DNA of 64,000 nt from Streptomyces sp. CNH099 (GTDB lineage: Bacteria > Actinomycetota > Actinomycetes > Streptomycetales > Streptomycetaceae), in NCBI GenBank assembly GCA_000514715.1, contig AZWL01000001.1, positions 682,186-746,185 of the forward strand. The letters run 5' to 3'. The notes beneath the pieces are model-generated. The model was not told the origin of the DNA. It saw only the letters and a list, made by a program, of their open reading frames with translations, and made no database searches. A program made the translations under genes and the position numbers. Numbering within the stretch: the first letter of the stretch is position 1; the number at the start of each line of letters is the position of its first letter. Of the stretch, positions 34,657 to 44,163 are shown in pieces.

Positions 34657-36243
34657 TCACCCGATCTCGAACACGCCGTAGCCGAAGCCCGCCGCCCCGA
34701 TGTCCCCGCTCTCCGCGACGGTGACACCGGACACCTCCCGCGCGGTGCAGCGGACCCCGGACGGCAGCGCGGCCGTGGCGGGGGCCCGGCCCGGGTTGAC
34801 CACGACGAGGTACCGGCCGCCCCGGACGTAGACCAGCGGATAGCCGGCGTACAGCACCTCCGCCGCGCCGCCGCTGCCCAGTTCCGGGGCGGCCCTGCGC
34901 AGGGCGATCAGCCGCCGCACCAGATGCAGCAGGGACGTCTCGTCGGCCCGCTGCGCGGCCACGGTGGGGCGGTCCGGATCCGGATCGAGCGGGAGGTACA
35001 GCCGGTCGGCGGGGGCGGTGGAGAAGCCGGCGTTCACGCCGTCGTCCCACTGCATGGGGGTGCGGGACCCGGCCCGGTTGTAGCGCGGGCCCAGGACGCT
35101 GCCCTCGTGGTCGGGCAGGCCGGGGACGTAGCGCATCCCGATCTCGTCGCCGTAGTGGATCGCCGGCAGGGTGGGCCAGGTGAGCTGGAAGACGAACGCG
35201 GCCGGCAGCTGCTCGGCGGTGCGCGGGCCGCAGGCCAGCCGGGAGAAGTCGTGGTTGGACGAGGGCAGGACGGCGAAGCCGGCGTCGCCGATCGCCTCGG
35301 TCGCCGCCCGCCAGGCGGTCAGGAAGGTCTGCGGGGTGCCGGCGCCCGCGGCGTCGAAGTACGGCCTGGCCGGGGCCCATTCCTCGTTGACCGTGCCGGC
35401 GTCGTTCTGCCACAGCGAGCGCAGCGGCAGCCCGTTGTCGTCGCCGCCGAACTGCAGGAAGAAGTCGCCGTGGAAGCCGGCCGGCACGGCCCGGCCGGGG
35501 TCGCCCCACTCCGACAGCAGCACGGCCCGCGGGTGCGCCGCGTCCAGCCAGCCGCGCAGCTCGGTCCAGAGCTTCGCCGTCTCGGCGTGTCCGGGGTCGT
35601 CCTTGACCAGGGAGGCGGCCATGTCGACGCGGAACCCGGCCAGGCCCAGGGCCAGCCAGCGGTCCATGATGTCGCGCAGCGCCCGCCGGTTGGCGCGCGG
35701 GCCCTCGGCGTCGGCCGGCAGCCGCCAGGGCTCGCCGGGGTCGGTGCGCGCGTAGCCGAAGTTCAGGGCCGGCTGGCTGGCGAAGAAGTTCGGCAGGTAC
35801 CAGCCGGGACGGCTGCCCGGCGAGGGCTGGAAGCCCGGCGGGCACGGCCCTTCGGGGGCCCAGATGTAGCGGTGGTCGCCGGGGTCGCCGGCGGAGGCGG
35901 TGAACCAGGGGTGCCGGTCGGAGGTGTGGCCGGCGACCAGGTCGAGGAGCACCCGGATGCCGCGCCGGTCGGCGCTGTCGACGAGCGCGGCCAGGTCGTC
36001 GTCGGTGCCGTAGCGGGGGGCGACGGTGTGGAAGTCGGCGACGTCGTAGCCGGCGTCGCGGAACGGCGAGACGAAGCAGGGGTTGAGCCAGACGGTGTTG
36101 ACGCCCAGCCAGACCAGGTGGTCCAGCTTCTGCTCGATGCCGGCGAAGTCGCCGATGCCGTCGCCGTCGGAGTCGGCGAAGCTCTGCGGGTAGATCTGGT
36201 ACAGGACGGCGTCGGCCAGCCAGGCCGGCGGGGGCGGCGTCAC
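34657..36243 (-). CDS. GH13 alpha-glucosidase/oligo-glucosidase-type enzyme
   Basis: 528 residues from a GTG overlapping the sulfatase stop (GTGA). No signal peptide, so cytoplasmic. The four GH13 regions are visible: region I as DLVAGHTSD (usually D-x-V-x-N-H; here Gly replaces Asn), region II GFRVDMAAS with the nucleophile Asp, region III LLSEWG with the acid/base Glu and region IV SSNHDFS. The N-terminal AVLYQIYPQSFADSDGDGIGD is the usual start of alpha-glucosidases and trehalose/isomaltose-type enzymes. It is the last gene of the LacI-linked glycan locus and would hydrolyse imported alpha-glucosides. The changed region I residue marks it as a divergent subfamily. Confidence 0.88.
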   Translation of the reverse strand: MTPPPPAWLADAVLYQIYPQSFADSDGDGIGDFAGIEQKLDHLVWLGVNTVWLNPCFVSPFRDAGYDVADFHTVAPRYGTDDDLAALVDSADRRGIRVLLDLVAGHTSDRHPWFTASAGDPGDHRYIWAPEGPCPPGFQPSPGSRPGWYLPNFFASQPALNFGYARTDPGEPWRLPADAEGPRANRRALRDIMDRWLALGLAGFRVDMAASLVKDDPGHAETAKLWTELRGWLDAAHPRAVLLSEWGDPGRAVPAGFHGDFFLQFGGDDNGLPLRSLWQNDAGTVNEEWAPARPYFDAAGAGTPQTFLTAWRAATEAIGDAGFAVLPSSNHDFSRLACGPRTAEQLPAAFVFQLTWPTLPAIHYGDEIGMRYVPGLPDHEGSVLGPRYNRAGSRTPMQWDDGVNAGFSTAPADRLYLPLDPDPDRPTVAAQRADETSLLHLVRRLIALRRAAPELGSGGAAEVLYAGYPLVYVRGGRYLVVVNPGRAPATAALPSGVRCTAREVSGVTVAESGDIGAAGFGYGVFEIG

Positions 36244-37676
36244 GCTGCGGCCCCCTCGGGCAGCCGTCCGTCCGGGGTGTCGCCGACCTCGCGCTGCAGC
36301 GCGGCGAGCCGGTCGGTGAGGTCGCGTACGACGTCGGCGTAGCGCGGGTCGTCGTAGCGGTTGTGCAGCTCGTGGGGGTCCGCCGTGAGGTCGAACAGCT
36401 CCCGGGCGGCGGGCCGCGGGGCGGTCCCGGCGCCGTCGGCGCCGGAGCCGTGGCCGGGGTAGTGGATCAGCTTGTGCGTCGCCGTGCGGATGCCGTAGCA
36501 CGCCTGGACGCGGTGGCAGACGTCCAGATGCATGTAGTAGCGGTAGTAGACGGCGTCCCGCCAGCGCTCGGGTTCTGCACCCCGCAGCAGCGGCACCAGC
36601 GACCCGCCCTGCATGCGCGGGTGGGGCGGCACGCCGGCCAGGTCCAGCAGGGTGGGGGCGAAGTCCACGTTCGCCACCAGCTCCCGCCGGCGCGACCCCG
36701 GCGGTGTCCGGCCCGGCCAGCGGACGACGAGCGGGATGCGCATGGCCTCCTCGTACATGAAGCGCTTGTCGAACCAGCCGTGCTCGCCCAGGAAGAAGCC
36801 GTGGTCGGAGGTGTACGTGACGGCGGTGGCGCCGGCGAGGCCGCTGACGTCGAGGTAGTGCAGCACGCGGCCGACGTTCTCGTCGAGGGCCGCGACGACC
36901 CGCAGGTAGTCCTTGATGTAGCGCTGGTAGCGCCACTCCCGCTCCGCGCGCGGCGACAGCCCCGGCGGTACCGGCACGCCCTTGAGGTCCTCGGCGGTGA
37001 GGTCCTCCATGCTCATCTCGGCCTCGCGGGCCGCGGGCGCGCGGCCGGCCAGGTCGTCGTGGAGCGTGGGCGGCGCGGGGATCTCGTCGTGCTCGTACAG
37101 GTGCGCGTGCCGCGGCGCGGGCTCGAACGCCCGGTGGGGCGCCTTGTGCTGGACGAGCAGGCAGAACGGCTTGTCCGGGTCCCGCCTGTCCAGCCAGTTC
37201 AGGGCCAGGTCGGTGATGATGTCGGTGACGTAGCCGGGGTAGGTCCTGCGGCCTTCGGCGGTCAGGAACTCGGGGTCGTGGTAGACGCCGTGCTCGGGCA
37301 GGATCTCCCAGTAGTCGAAGCCCTCCGGGTCGTGGCCCGCGCCGTGGCCGAGGTGCCACTTGCCGACGAGGGCCGTCTGGTAGCCGGCCTCCCGGAGCAT
37401 CCCGGGGAACGACGGCTGCGTCGCGTCGAACCGGTGGGTGGGGCCCTCCAGCGACGTCATGCCGTTGACGTGGCTGTAGGTGCCGGTGAGCAGGGTGGCG
37501 CGGGCCGGGGAGCAGATGGCGTTGGTGCAGAAGGCGTTCTCGAAGACGGTGCCCTCGGCGGCGAGCCGGTCGACCGCCGGGGTCCTGTTGAGCACGCTGC
37601 CGTAGGCGCCGACGGCCGCCGGGGCGTGGTCGTCGGTCATGAAGAGGATGATGTTCGGCCGCCGGGGCGCGGTCAT
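36240..37676 (-). CDS. Type I (formylglycine) sulfatase
   Basis: 478 residues, GGAGG eight bases before ATG, no signal peptide. The N-terminal metal site is PNIILFMTDDHAP, and the formylglycine motif is ICSPARATLLTG with Cys55 as the residue to be oxidised (C-x-P-x-R). GKWHLGHG and a later TSDHGFFLGEHG complete the active site. It would remove sulfate esters from a sugar or other substrate in the cytoplasm. It sits between GH3 and GH13 genes, suggesting a sulfated glycan fragment is processed after import. Maturation needs a formylglycine-generating enzyme, which is not encoded in this window. Confidence 0.9.
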   Translation of the reverse strand: MTAPRRPNIILFMTDDHAPAAVGAYGSVLNRTPAVDRLAAEGTVFENAFCTNAICSPARATLLTGTYSHVNGMTSLEGPTHRFDATQPSFPGMLREAGYQTALVGKWHLGHGAGHDPEGFDYWEILPEHGVYHDPEFLTAEGRRTYPGYVTDIITDLALNWLDRRDPDKPFCLLVQHKAPHRAFEPAPRHAHLYEHDEIPAPPTLHDDLAGRAPAAREAEMSMEDLTAEDLKGVPVPPGLSPRAEREWRYQRYIKDYLRVVAALDENVGRVLHYLDVSGLAGATAVTYTSDHGFFLGEHGWFDKRFMYEEAMRIPLVVRWPGRTPPGSRRRELVANVDFAPTLLDLAGVPPHPRMQGGSLVPLLRGAEPERWRDAVYYRYYMHLDVCHRVQACYGIRTATHKLIHYPGHGSGADGAGTAPRPAARELFDLTADPHELHNRYDDPRYADVVRDLTDRLAALQREVGDTPDGRLPEGAAA

Positions 37677-37715
37677 GGCGTGAACCTCCGTGGTGCAGGG
37701 CCGGGCGCGGGCGCC

Positions 37716-39857
37716 TCAGGCGATCGTGAGCGTGCAGCGGGCCTCGGTCAGGGAGCTGGTGCCGGCGTAGACGTCGATCCGGCCCGGCTCGACGACGTGC
37801 CGCCCGGCGGCGTCGTTGGTCCAGAAGCCGAGGTCCTCGGCCCCCAGGGTGAAGCGCACGGTGCGCTTCTCCCCGGGACCGAGGGTGACACGGGCGAAGC
37901 CGCGCAGCCGCCGCACGGGCTGCGTGATGCTCGCCACCGGGTCGTGCACGTACAGCTGGACGACCTCGTCGCCGGCGCGGTCGCCGGTGTTGGCGACCTC
38001 GACCTCGACGCCGACGCGCTCGCCGCGCTCCAGGGCCTCGGCGGTGACCGTGTCCCGGTCCGGCCGGGGCCGCCCGGCGGCGAAGTCGGTGTAGCTGAGG
38101 CCGTGGCCGAAGGGGAACTGCGGCCCGTCGGCCAGGTCGAGGTATTTCGAGGTGTACTTCTCGTCCGGGTCGTACGGGCGTCCGGTGCTCTCCCGGTTGT
38201 AGTAGAGGGGGATCTGGCCGACGGAGCGCGGGAAGGTCACCGGCAGTTTGCCGCCGGGGTTGACCGCCCCGAACAGCACGTCGGCGACGGCGTTCCCGGC
38301 CTCGATGCCGGGGTGCCACGCCTCCAGCAGCGCCGGGACCTCGTCGGCCCAGTCGCCGATCGTCAGCGGCCGGCCGTTGACCAGGACGACCGCGAACGGC
38401 CTGCCGGCGGCCGCGACCGCGGCGACGAGTTCCCGCTGCCCGGCGGGCAGCGAGAGGTCGCTGCGCGCGGCGGCCTCGCCGCTCAGCTCCGCGGCCTCGC
38501 CGACCACCACGACGGCGGCCTCGGCCGCGCCGGCCGCGGCGGCGGCCCGCGCGGGGTCCGCCCCGGCGTGGGTGACCCGCGCGCCGGGGACGGCGGCGCG
38601 TACGGCGTCGAGGACGCTGACCGAGGGGAAGCGCCGGCAGCCGGGGCCGGCCCAGGTGCCGTGCAGGTCGGCGGAGTCCGCGAACGGCCCGACGACGGCG
38701 ACGGAGCCGAGGCCGCGGTCCAGCGGCAGGACGCCGTCGTTCTTCATCAGCACCATGGAGCGGGCGGCCGCCTCCCGCGCCGCGGCGCGCGCCTCGGGCA
38801 CCGGGGCGTCGACGACGGCGCTCTCGTCCGTGTACGGGTCGTCGAAGAGGCCCAGCGTGAACTTCAGGCGCAGCACGCGCGCGACCGCGTCGTCGATCCG
38901 GTCCTCGCTGATGCGCCCGGCCGCGAGCAGGTCCGCGCCGTGGGCGGCGATGCGGGTGCTGACCATCTCCATGTCGATGCCCGCGGTCAGGGCCAGCCGC
39001 CCGGCGTCGGCCCCGTCCGCGGCGCAGCCGTGCGCGATCAGCTCCTCGACGCCGGTGTAGTCGCTGACGACGAGCCCGTCGAAGCCCCACTCCTCCTTGA
39101 GGATGCCGGTCAGGGTGTGCGGGTTGCCGTGCGCGGGGACGCCGCTGACGGTGTTGAACGCCGCCATGACGGTGGCCACCCCGGCGTCCACGGCCGCCTT
39201 GAACGGCGGCAGGTAGTGGTTGCGCAGCCGCTGTTCCGAGACGTCCACCGTGTTGTAGTCGCGCCCGCCTTCGGCGCCGCCGTACGCCACGAAGTGCTTG
39301 GCGCAGGCCGCGAGCCTGTCGTCGGCGGTGAGGTCGCCGGGGTCGTCGCCCTGGTAGCCGCGGACCTTGGCGACCGCGAGCACGGCGTTGAGGTACGGGT
39401 CCTCGCCGCCGCTCTCGGCGATCCGGCCCCAGCGGGGCTCGTGGGTGACGTCCATCATCGGCGAGAAGGTCCAGCGCACCCCGTTGGAGCGGGCCTCCTT
39501 CGCCGACACCCGGGCGTCGCGCTCGACGACCGCCGGATCGAACGCGGCGGCCTGGGCGAGCGGGATGGGGAAGGTGGTCCAGAAGCCGTGGACGACGTCC
39601 TGTGCGAACAGCAGCGGGATGCCCAGCCGGGACTCCGTCACGGCCATGCGCTGCAGGGAGTTGGTGTGCCGGGCCCCGTGCAGGTTGAGCACCGAGCCCA
39701 GCAGGCCGGCCCGGGCCGCGCGCTCGACCTCCTCCGTCTGGCCGGCGCCGGGGCCGGTCGCCCCGGTCCAGGTCAGCTGCTGGAGCTGGCCCAGCTTCTC
39801 CGCGACGGTCATCCTGCCGAGCAGTTCCTTGACCTTGTCTTCGTGCGGTCCGAGCAT
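37716..39857 (-). CDS. GH3 beta-glucosidase
   Basis: 713 residues, no signal peptide. Domain 1 (about 1-330) carries the nucleophile Asp266 in LVVSDYTGVEEL and the substrate-binding AKHFVAYGG; domain 2 (about 350-570) is the alpha/beta sandwich with SMVLMKNDGVLPL; the C-terminus (about 620-710) is a fibronectin-III-like domain (VEVEVANTGDRAGDEVVQLYV). This is the BglX type that releases terminal glucose or xylose from beta-linked oligosaccharides in the cytoplasm. A partial LacI-type operator lies about 57-70 bp upstream. The sulfatase gene follows after 39 bp. Confidence 0.92.
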   Translation of the reverse strand: MLGPHEDKVKELLGRMTVAEKLGQLQQLTWTGATGPGAGQTEEVERAARAGLLGSVLNLHGARHTNSLQRMAVTESRLGIPLLFAQDVVHGFWTTFPIPLAQAAAFDPAVVERDARVSAKEARSNGVRWTFSPMMDVTHEPRWGRIAESGGEDPYLNAVLAVAKVRGYQGDDPGDLTADDRLAACAKHFVAYGGAEGGRDYNTVDVSEQRLRNHYLPPFKAAVDAGVATVMAAFNTVSGVPAHGNPHTLTGILKEEWGFDGLVVSDYTGVEELIAHGCAADGADAGRLALTAGIDMEMVSTRIAAHGADLLAAGRISEDRIDDAVARVLRLKFTLGLFDDPYTDESAVVDAPVPEARAAAREAAARSMVLMKNDGVLPLDRGLGSVAVVGPFADSADLHGTWAGPGCRRFPSVSVLDAVRAAVPGARVTHAGADPARAAAAAGAAEAAVVVVGEAAELSGEAAARSDLSLPAGQRELVAAVAAAGRPFAVVLVNGRPLTIGDWADEVPALLEAWHPGIEAGNAVADVLFGAVNPGGKLPVTFPRSVGQIPLYYNRESTGRPYDPDEKYTSKYLDLADGPQFPFGHGLSYTDFAAGRPRPDRDTVTAEALERGERVGVEVEVANTGDRAGDEVVQLYVHDPVASITQPVRRLRGFARVTLGPGEKRTVRFTLGAEDLGFWTNDAAGRHVVEPGRIDVYAGTSSLTEARCTLTIA

Positions 39858-39913
39858 GTGAATACGTGGTCCTCTTGCCTTGGTCGCGCCGCCCGCGGCG
39901 GGGTCGCCGCCGG

Positions 39914-39927
39914 AGCGAGCGCATGCA
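39914..39927 (-). promoter_or_regulatory. Partial LacI-type operator upstream of the GH3 gene
   Basis: AGCGAGCGCATGCA shares the AGCGCATnCA core with the two better sites at 47299-47312 and 48498-48511. It lies in the 135-bp gap between the GH35-like and GH3 genes, where a second promoter would be expected. One arm is degenerate. Confidence 0.35.
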
Positions 39928-39992
39928 TACGGATGTCGCGCGTCCCCCCGCGGGCCGGCGCACCCGGTCGGTGCGCGGGCCCGCGGGGCCGG

Positions 39993-42560
39993 TCAGCCCC
40001 GGTGCACGGTGAACTCCCGCCGCCGCACCCGCAGCACCGTCCGGCCGCCTGCCGCGGAGACCTTCGCCCCCGCGCAGCGGGCCGGTCCGTCGACGGCCAC
40101 GACCGCCTCGTCGCCGAGCGACCGGAAGGCCACCCGCCCGGCCGCGATCTCGCTGATCTCCGCGGTGGCGTACGCGATCCGCAGCCCGCCCGCGCGGAGC
40201 CCCAGCGGCAGCATCGCCGCCGAGCGCCCCGGCAGGTGCAGCCGCTCCCCGCCGAAGAGCGGCCTGCCGCGCTCCGCGACGGTGACGTCCTGCCCGTAGC
40301 CGGAGGAGATGTTGAAGGCGTGCAGCAGCCGGCCCCCGTCGTCGTCCGCCGTGGTGAGCAGGAAGACGCCGGGCAGCCGCGCGTCGTGGGTCAGGCGGGG
40401 CGCCGCGCCCAGCCGGCGCAGCGCCGCGGTCCAGAAGCCGAGGTCGCACCGGTACGCGCCGGTGACGACGACGGCCCGGCCGGCGCCGACGGGGACGTCG
40501 AATCCGCAGCCCTCGCCGGTGGACAGCTCACGCAGCACTACTTCCACACGGCTGCCGCCGCTGCCCCGGGCCGGCGTGCACAGCTGCGCCCCGGGCACCC
40601 GGATCTCGGCGCGCGGGGCGGCCCAGCCGTGCGCGGTCACGGAGAGGAAGAACCGGTTCGCGTCCGTGAGGGTGTCGCCCGGCGTGAGCCCGAGCGCGTC
40701 GCGCAGCTCGGTCGACGGGCGGCCGGACATGTCCCTGCCCGGCAGCCGGCCGGAGAGCAGCAGCTTGCCGCCCGCCCGCAGATACCGCACCAGGCGCCGC
40801 TGGACGGCGGTGTCGAGGTGTTCGCCGGTGGCCAGCCCGAGGACGGGCGTGCCGGCCGGGTCGAGGTCGCCGGCCTGCAGGTCGACGCTGCGGTAGCGGT
40901 AGCCGCCCAGCAGCATGCCGCGGGACAGCGCGCCGCGGGGGCCGAAGCCCCGTACCGGCTCGGCGTCGTCCAGCACGGCCCGTACGGCGTCGGTGTCGGG
41001 GCGGTACTCGGTCAGGTAGTGGTCCGGTACGAAGCCGAGCGCGAGGTCGTCGTACTCCGGCCGCATCGGCGCGAGCACGGGGGCGTGGGCGCGTACCGCC
41101 CGGACGGTGCGGACCAGGGACGGGTAGCCGGGTCCCGGGCGGCCCTCGGGGTCGACCGGGGCGGCGAAGCCGTGGCGTTCGCCGGTGGAGCCGATGCGGT
41201 CGTTCCCGTCGTGCAACGGCTCGTCGAGCCGGGGGTTGAACCCGCCGGCGAACAGGTAGTAGTTGATCATCTTGGCGCCCTGGGCCAGGCAGAGCCGCGT
41301 CTTCAGGCCGGTGGCCTCGGCGCCCGACTGGTTGTCGAGGTTGTTGCCGTAGTCCGCGTGGCCGGCGTCGAACTCCAGGGCGGTGACGGGCTGGTCGCGG
41401 TCGTTGGTGGCGTCCATGAAGGAGTTGACCAGATACAGGTCGGTGACGTTCTTGAACGTCAGGTCGCCGAGGTAGAAGTCGGCGCCGGAGATCAGCCCGG
41501 GCCTGCCGGAGTACGTCTCCTTCAGCTGGCTGATGCCGATGGGGAAGTTCGTGCCCCGGCCGCCGCCGGTGCCGTGGATGTTGATGAGGAACGGGATGCC
41601 GCGCACCCCGTTGTCCTCCGCGGCCGCCCGCAGCGCGTCGACGTAGCGGGCGAAGCGGCCGCGCATGAAGGCGCCCAGGTCGTGCATGAGGGCGGCGGAG
41701 TAGCCGTCGGCCGGTTCGCGGACGCCCCGGTCGAACTCGTCGTCGGGTTTCCCGGCGAAGGGGTAGCGGCCGGCGAGGCCGTCCCCGTACGTCCGCTCCA
41801 GCCAGCCCCGGAAGTCCCGGAGGACGTGGCCGGTGAGCGCCGGGGTGTTGCTGACCCAGTCGAGCATCCCGATCTCGTTGTCGAGCTGGCAGGCGACGAC
41901 GCCCGGCCGGCCGCCGCGGCGCAGCCGCCGGGCGATGACCGGCATGACGGCGTCGTACCAGCGGCGGGCTTCCGTCAGGAAGGCGGGCGCGAGGTAGTCC
42001 ACGGCGGGGGTGGGGCCGTCGGCGCCGTGCCATCCCCGGGGGTTGATCTCCGGGTGCTCGCTGCGCACCCGCTCCGGCACGCCCTCGCCCTTGAGTTCGG
42101 CCATGGTGAAGGGGCCGGGCCGGACGACGGCGTCGAAGCCGTTGGCGAAGCACAGGTCGAGGAAGGCCCCCAGGTCCCGCTCGGGCCGGGTGCGCCCGGT
42201 GACGTCGATGCGGCCGTCCGGTGTCTCGTGCCACATCCAGGGGACGTACGTGGCGACGGCGTTGAGCCCGGCGGCCCTGGCCCTGTCGAGCCGGGACTGC
42301 CAGTCGCGGCGCCTGAGCCGGAAGTAGTGGATCTCCCCGCCCAGGACGAGGGCGGGCCCGCCGTCGATGTGGATCTGCTTGTCGCGGTACGTGACGGCGC
42401 CGGCCGGCCGCTCCGTACCGGCCGCCGGCACGGCGGCGGGAGCGGGCCCGGCGCCGGCGGCCGGTGCGGCGCCGAGGGCGCCGTGCGTGGTCACGGCCGC
42501 GGTGCCGAGGCCGCCGAGGACGGTTCGGCGGCGGGGCGCGGCGGGCTGCGGGGTGCTCAT
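39993..42560 (-). CDS. Secreted GH35-like beta-galactosidase
   Basis: 855 residues with a Tat signal (APRRRTVLGGLGTAAV). The catalytic domain begins IHIDGGPALVLGGEIHYFRLRRRDW, the classic GH35 opening, with the acid/base Glu in CQLDNEIG and the probable nucleophile Glu in TALEFDAGH. C-terminal beta domains follow to residue 855. The protein is more divergent than standard beta-galactosidases and could act on another beta-linked, possibly acidic or glucosamine-type sugar. Start overlaps the stop of the upstream hydrolase (ATGA). It would trim polysaccharide outside the cell before import. Confidence 0.8.
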   Translation of the reverse strand: MSTPQPAAPRRRTVLGGLGTAAVTTHGALGAAPAAGAGPAPAAVPAAGTERPAGAVTYRDKQIHIDGGPALVLGGEIHYFRLRRRDWQSRLDRARAAGLNAVATYVPWMWHETPDGRIDVTGRTRPERDLGAFLDLCFANGFDAVVRPGPFTMAELKGEGVPERVRSEHPEINPRGWHGADGPTPAVDYLAPAFLTEARRWYDAVMPVIARRLRRGGRPGVVACQLDNEIGMLDWVSNTPALTGHVLRDFRGWLERTYGDGLAGRYPFAGKPDDEFDRGVREPADGYSAALMHDLGAFMRGRFARYVDALRAAAEDNGVRGIPFLINIHGTGGGRGTNFPIGISQLKETYSGRPGLISGADFYLGDLTFKNVTDLYLVNSFMDATNDRDQPVTALEFDAGHADYGNNLDNQSGAEATGLKTRLCLAQGAKMINYYLFAGGFNPRLDEPLHDGNDRIGSTGERHGFAAPVDPEGRPGPGYPSLVRTVRAVRAHAPVLAPMRPEYDDLALGFVPDHYLTEYRPDTDAVRAVLDDAEPVRGFGPRGALSRGMLLGGYRYRSVDLQAGDLDPAGTPVLGLATGEHLDTAVQRRLVRYLRAGGKLLLSGRLPGRDMSGRPSTELRDALGLTPGDTLTDANRFFLSVTAHGWAAPRAEIRVPGAQLCTPARGSGGSRVEVVLRELSTGEGCGFDVPVGAGRAVVVTGAYRCDLGFWTAALRRLGAAPRLTHDARLPGVFLLTTADDDGGRLLHAFNISSGYGQDVTVAERGRPLFGGERLHLPGRSAAMLPLGLRAGGLRIAYATAEISEIAAGRVAFRSLGDEAVVAVDGPARCAGAKVSAAGGRTVLRVRRREFTVHRG

Positions 42561-44023
42561 ATGCCGAAGTCCTCCCTGGCCAGCAGCGGCTTGAGGCGGC
42601 GGCGGAAGCCGCCGGTGCGGAACGGGCGCTGCAGCAGGCCGGGGCTGAGCACCTGGGCGAGGGCCGCGGCGGTCATGCCCTGGTCCAGGGAGAGCATCCG
42701 GTCGCTGACCGTGCCCGTGCCGACGTTGACGGAGTCGTAGAAGCCGTAGCCGTCCTCGTAGGCGTCGAAGTCGCGGGCGAGGTCGCGCAGGTTGGCGAGC
42801 GCGGCCCGCGGCGTGACGAGCAGGGCGAGGAACGCGGCGTGCGGGGTGACGACGCCGTTGGTGTAGGCGGAGGGGTCGGGCCTCGGCGCGCCGTACGGCA
42901 CGTAGGTGCGGTCGGTGTTGGAGCAGTAGCCCTCCGGCGAGATGCCCAGGTACTGCACGCCGTACTCCTGGTAGCCGCCTTCGGGCACGTTGGCCGGGGA
43001 GAAGCCCCAGTAGCCGTACTCGGCGTCGAGCAGCCCGTGGTCGCGCTGGGCCAGGGCGTGACGGGTGAGGTTGGTGCGCCAGGAGGCGTTCCACCGGGTG
43101 GAGGGGACGAAGAGCTCCGGCATGAGCGCGCCGAACATCGAACCGCCCCAGCCGGGCACGTGGGTGCGGCCGCGGTAGGTGTAGTGGCCGTTGAAGTAGC
43201 GCACCCCGTCGCGGACGGTCCAGTCGCCGCCCGGCGGCATCTCCTGGGCCTGGCCGGGGGCGAAGGTGCGCAGCATCCGCCAGTAGTGCTCGCCCGGCAC
43301 GGTGCCGTCGGCCATGCCCAGAAAGCCGGCGATGCGGGTCTCGGAGATCATCGCCCCGTAGAAGTTGCCGGTCAGGGCGTCGTCGGCGACCCGGAAGCCG
43401 GTGGACATGTGGCCGGGGCGGGCGACGGGGTCGGCCGGGTCGTAGGGGACGTACAGGAAGGACCAGTCGATGTCCGCGCGGAGCCTGCGGATGCGCCCGC
43501 GCAGCAGGGGGTCGGCGTCCTCGGCGATGCGCAGGGCCACGTCCAGCCAGCCGTTGTCGACGGTGGACAGCAGGTGGTTGACGGGGGCGCCGCTGCCGGG
43601 CCACTCGTCGAGCACCTCGCCGGTGAACGTCTGGTACCAGTTGAACCAGAAGCCGTGCAGCCGCTCCATCCGCTCGACGGTGGACACGGTGCGGGCCAGG
43701 CGGGTGTGCATCTCGCGCTCGCTGATCACCCCGAGGCCGGCGGCGGCCACGGTCGACCAGATCCAGCAGCCGATGTTGGTCACCGAGGTGTTCTCGGTCA
43801 GGACGGGCGCGCCGCCGCTGAGGTCGATGTTGTCGGCGGGCAGCCCGTTGTCGGCGACCATCGCCTCCAGCGAGCGGTAGGTGTCCCGGAACCAGCCGGT
43901 GAGCACCGTCTCCGGGTCCCGCGGGAAGCGCGCGGCGGCGTGCCCGGGGGCGGCGCCGAGGGCGGCGGAGCCGGCGGCTCCGGCGGTGACGGCGGTGGTT
44001 GCGAGGAAGGTGCGGCGGTCCAT
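42557..44023 (-). CDS. Secreted PF10091 'glucoamylase-domain' hydrolase (GH144-like)
   Basis: 488 residues with a Tat signal (MDRRTFLATTAVTAG, cleavage near residue 30). The rest is an (alpha/alpha)6-type domain with STVDNGWLDVALRIAED, GGSMFGALMPELFVP, YGYWGFSPANVPEGGYQEYGVQYLG and LSLDQGMTAAAL. This pattern belongs to the PF10091 group, which includes bacterial endo-beta-1,2-glucanases (GH144) and the C-terminal domain of cyclic beta-1,2-glucan synthases; it is not a classical starch glucoamylase. It sits 140 bp after the ABC permeases. With the GH3 enzyme it could degrade beta-1,2-glucan to glucose, but that is inference. Confidence 0.75.
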   Translation of the reverse strand: MDRRTFLATTAVTAGAAGSAALGAAPGHAAARFPRDPETVLTGWFRDTYRSLEAMVADNGLPADNIDLSGGAPVLTENTSVTNIGCWIWSTVAAAGLGVISEREMHTRLARTVSTVERMERLHGFWFNWYQTFTGEVLDEWPGSGAPVNHLLSTVDNGWLDVALRIAEDADPLLRGRIRRLRADIDWSFLYVPYDPADPVARPGHMSTGFRVADDALTGNFYGAMISETRIAGFLGMADGTVPGEHYWRMLRTFAPGQAQEMPPGGDWTVRDGVRYFNGHYTYRGRTHVPGWGGSMFGALMPELFVPSTRWNASWRTNLTRHALAQRDHGLLDAEYGYWGFSPANVPEGGYQEYGVQYLGISPEGYCSNTDRTYVPYGAPRPDPSAYTNGVVTPHAAFLALLVTPRAALANLRDLARDFDAYEDGYGFYDSVNVGTGTVSDRMLSLDQGMTAAALAQVLSPGLLQRPFRTGGFRRRLKPLLAREDFGI

Positions 44024-44163
44024 CGGCGATCCGGCTCCCTTGGCGGCGGGGGTGTGGGTGGGTGCAGGCGAGGCCTGGCGGTGCGGTGGTCGGCGGGCGG
44101 TGGGCCGTACGGGACCGCGGGCCGTCAGGCTGCGCGCGGGCCCGTACGGGTCGGGGGCGGCGG

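Noticed and set aside
36363..42740. A 2125-codon open frame on the plus strand across the sulfatase, GH3 and GH35-like genes
   Set aside because: It runs antisense through three well-supported enzymes and has only biased composition with no domain, so it is a shadow frame.
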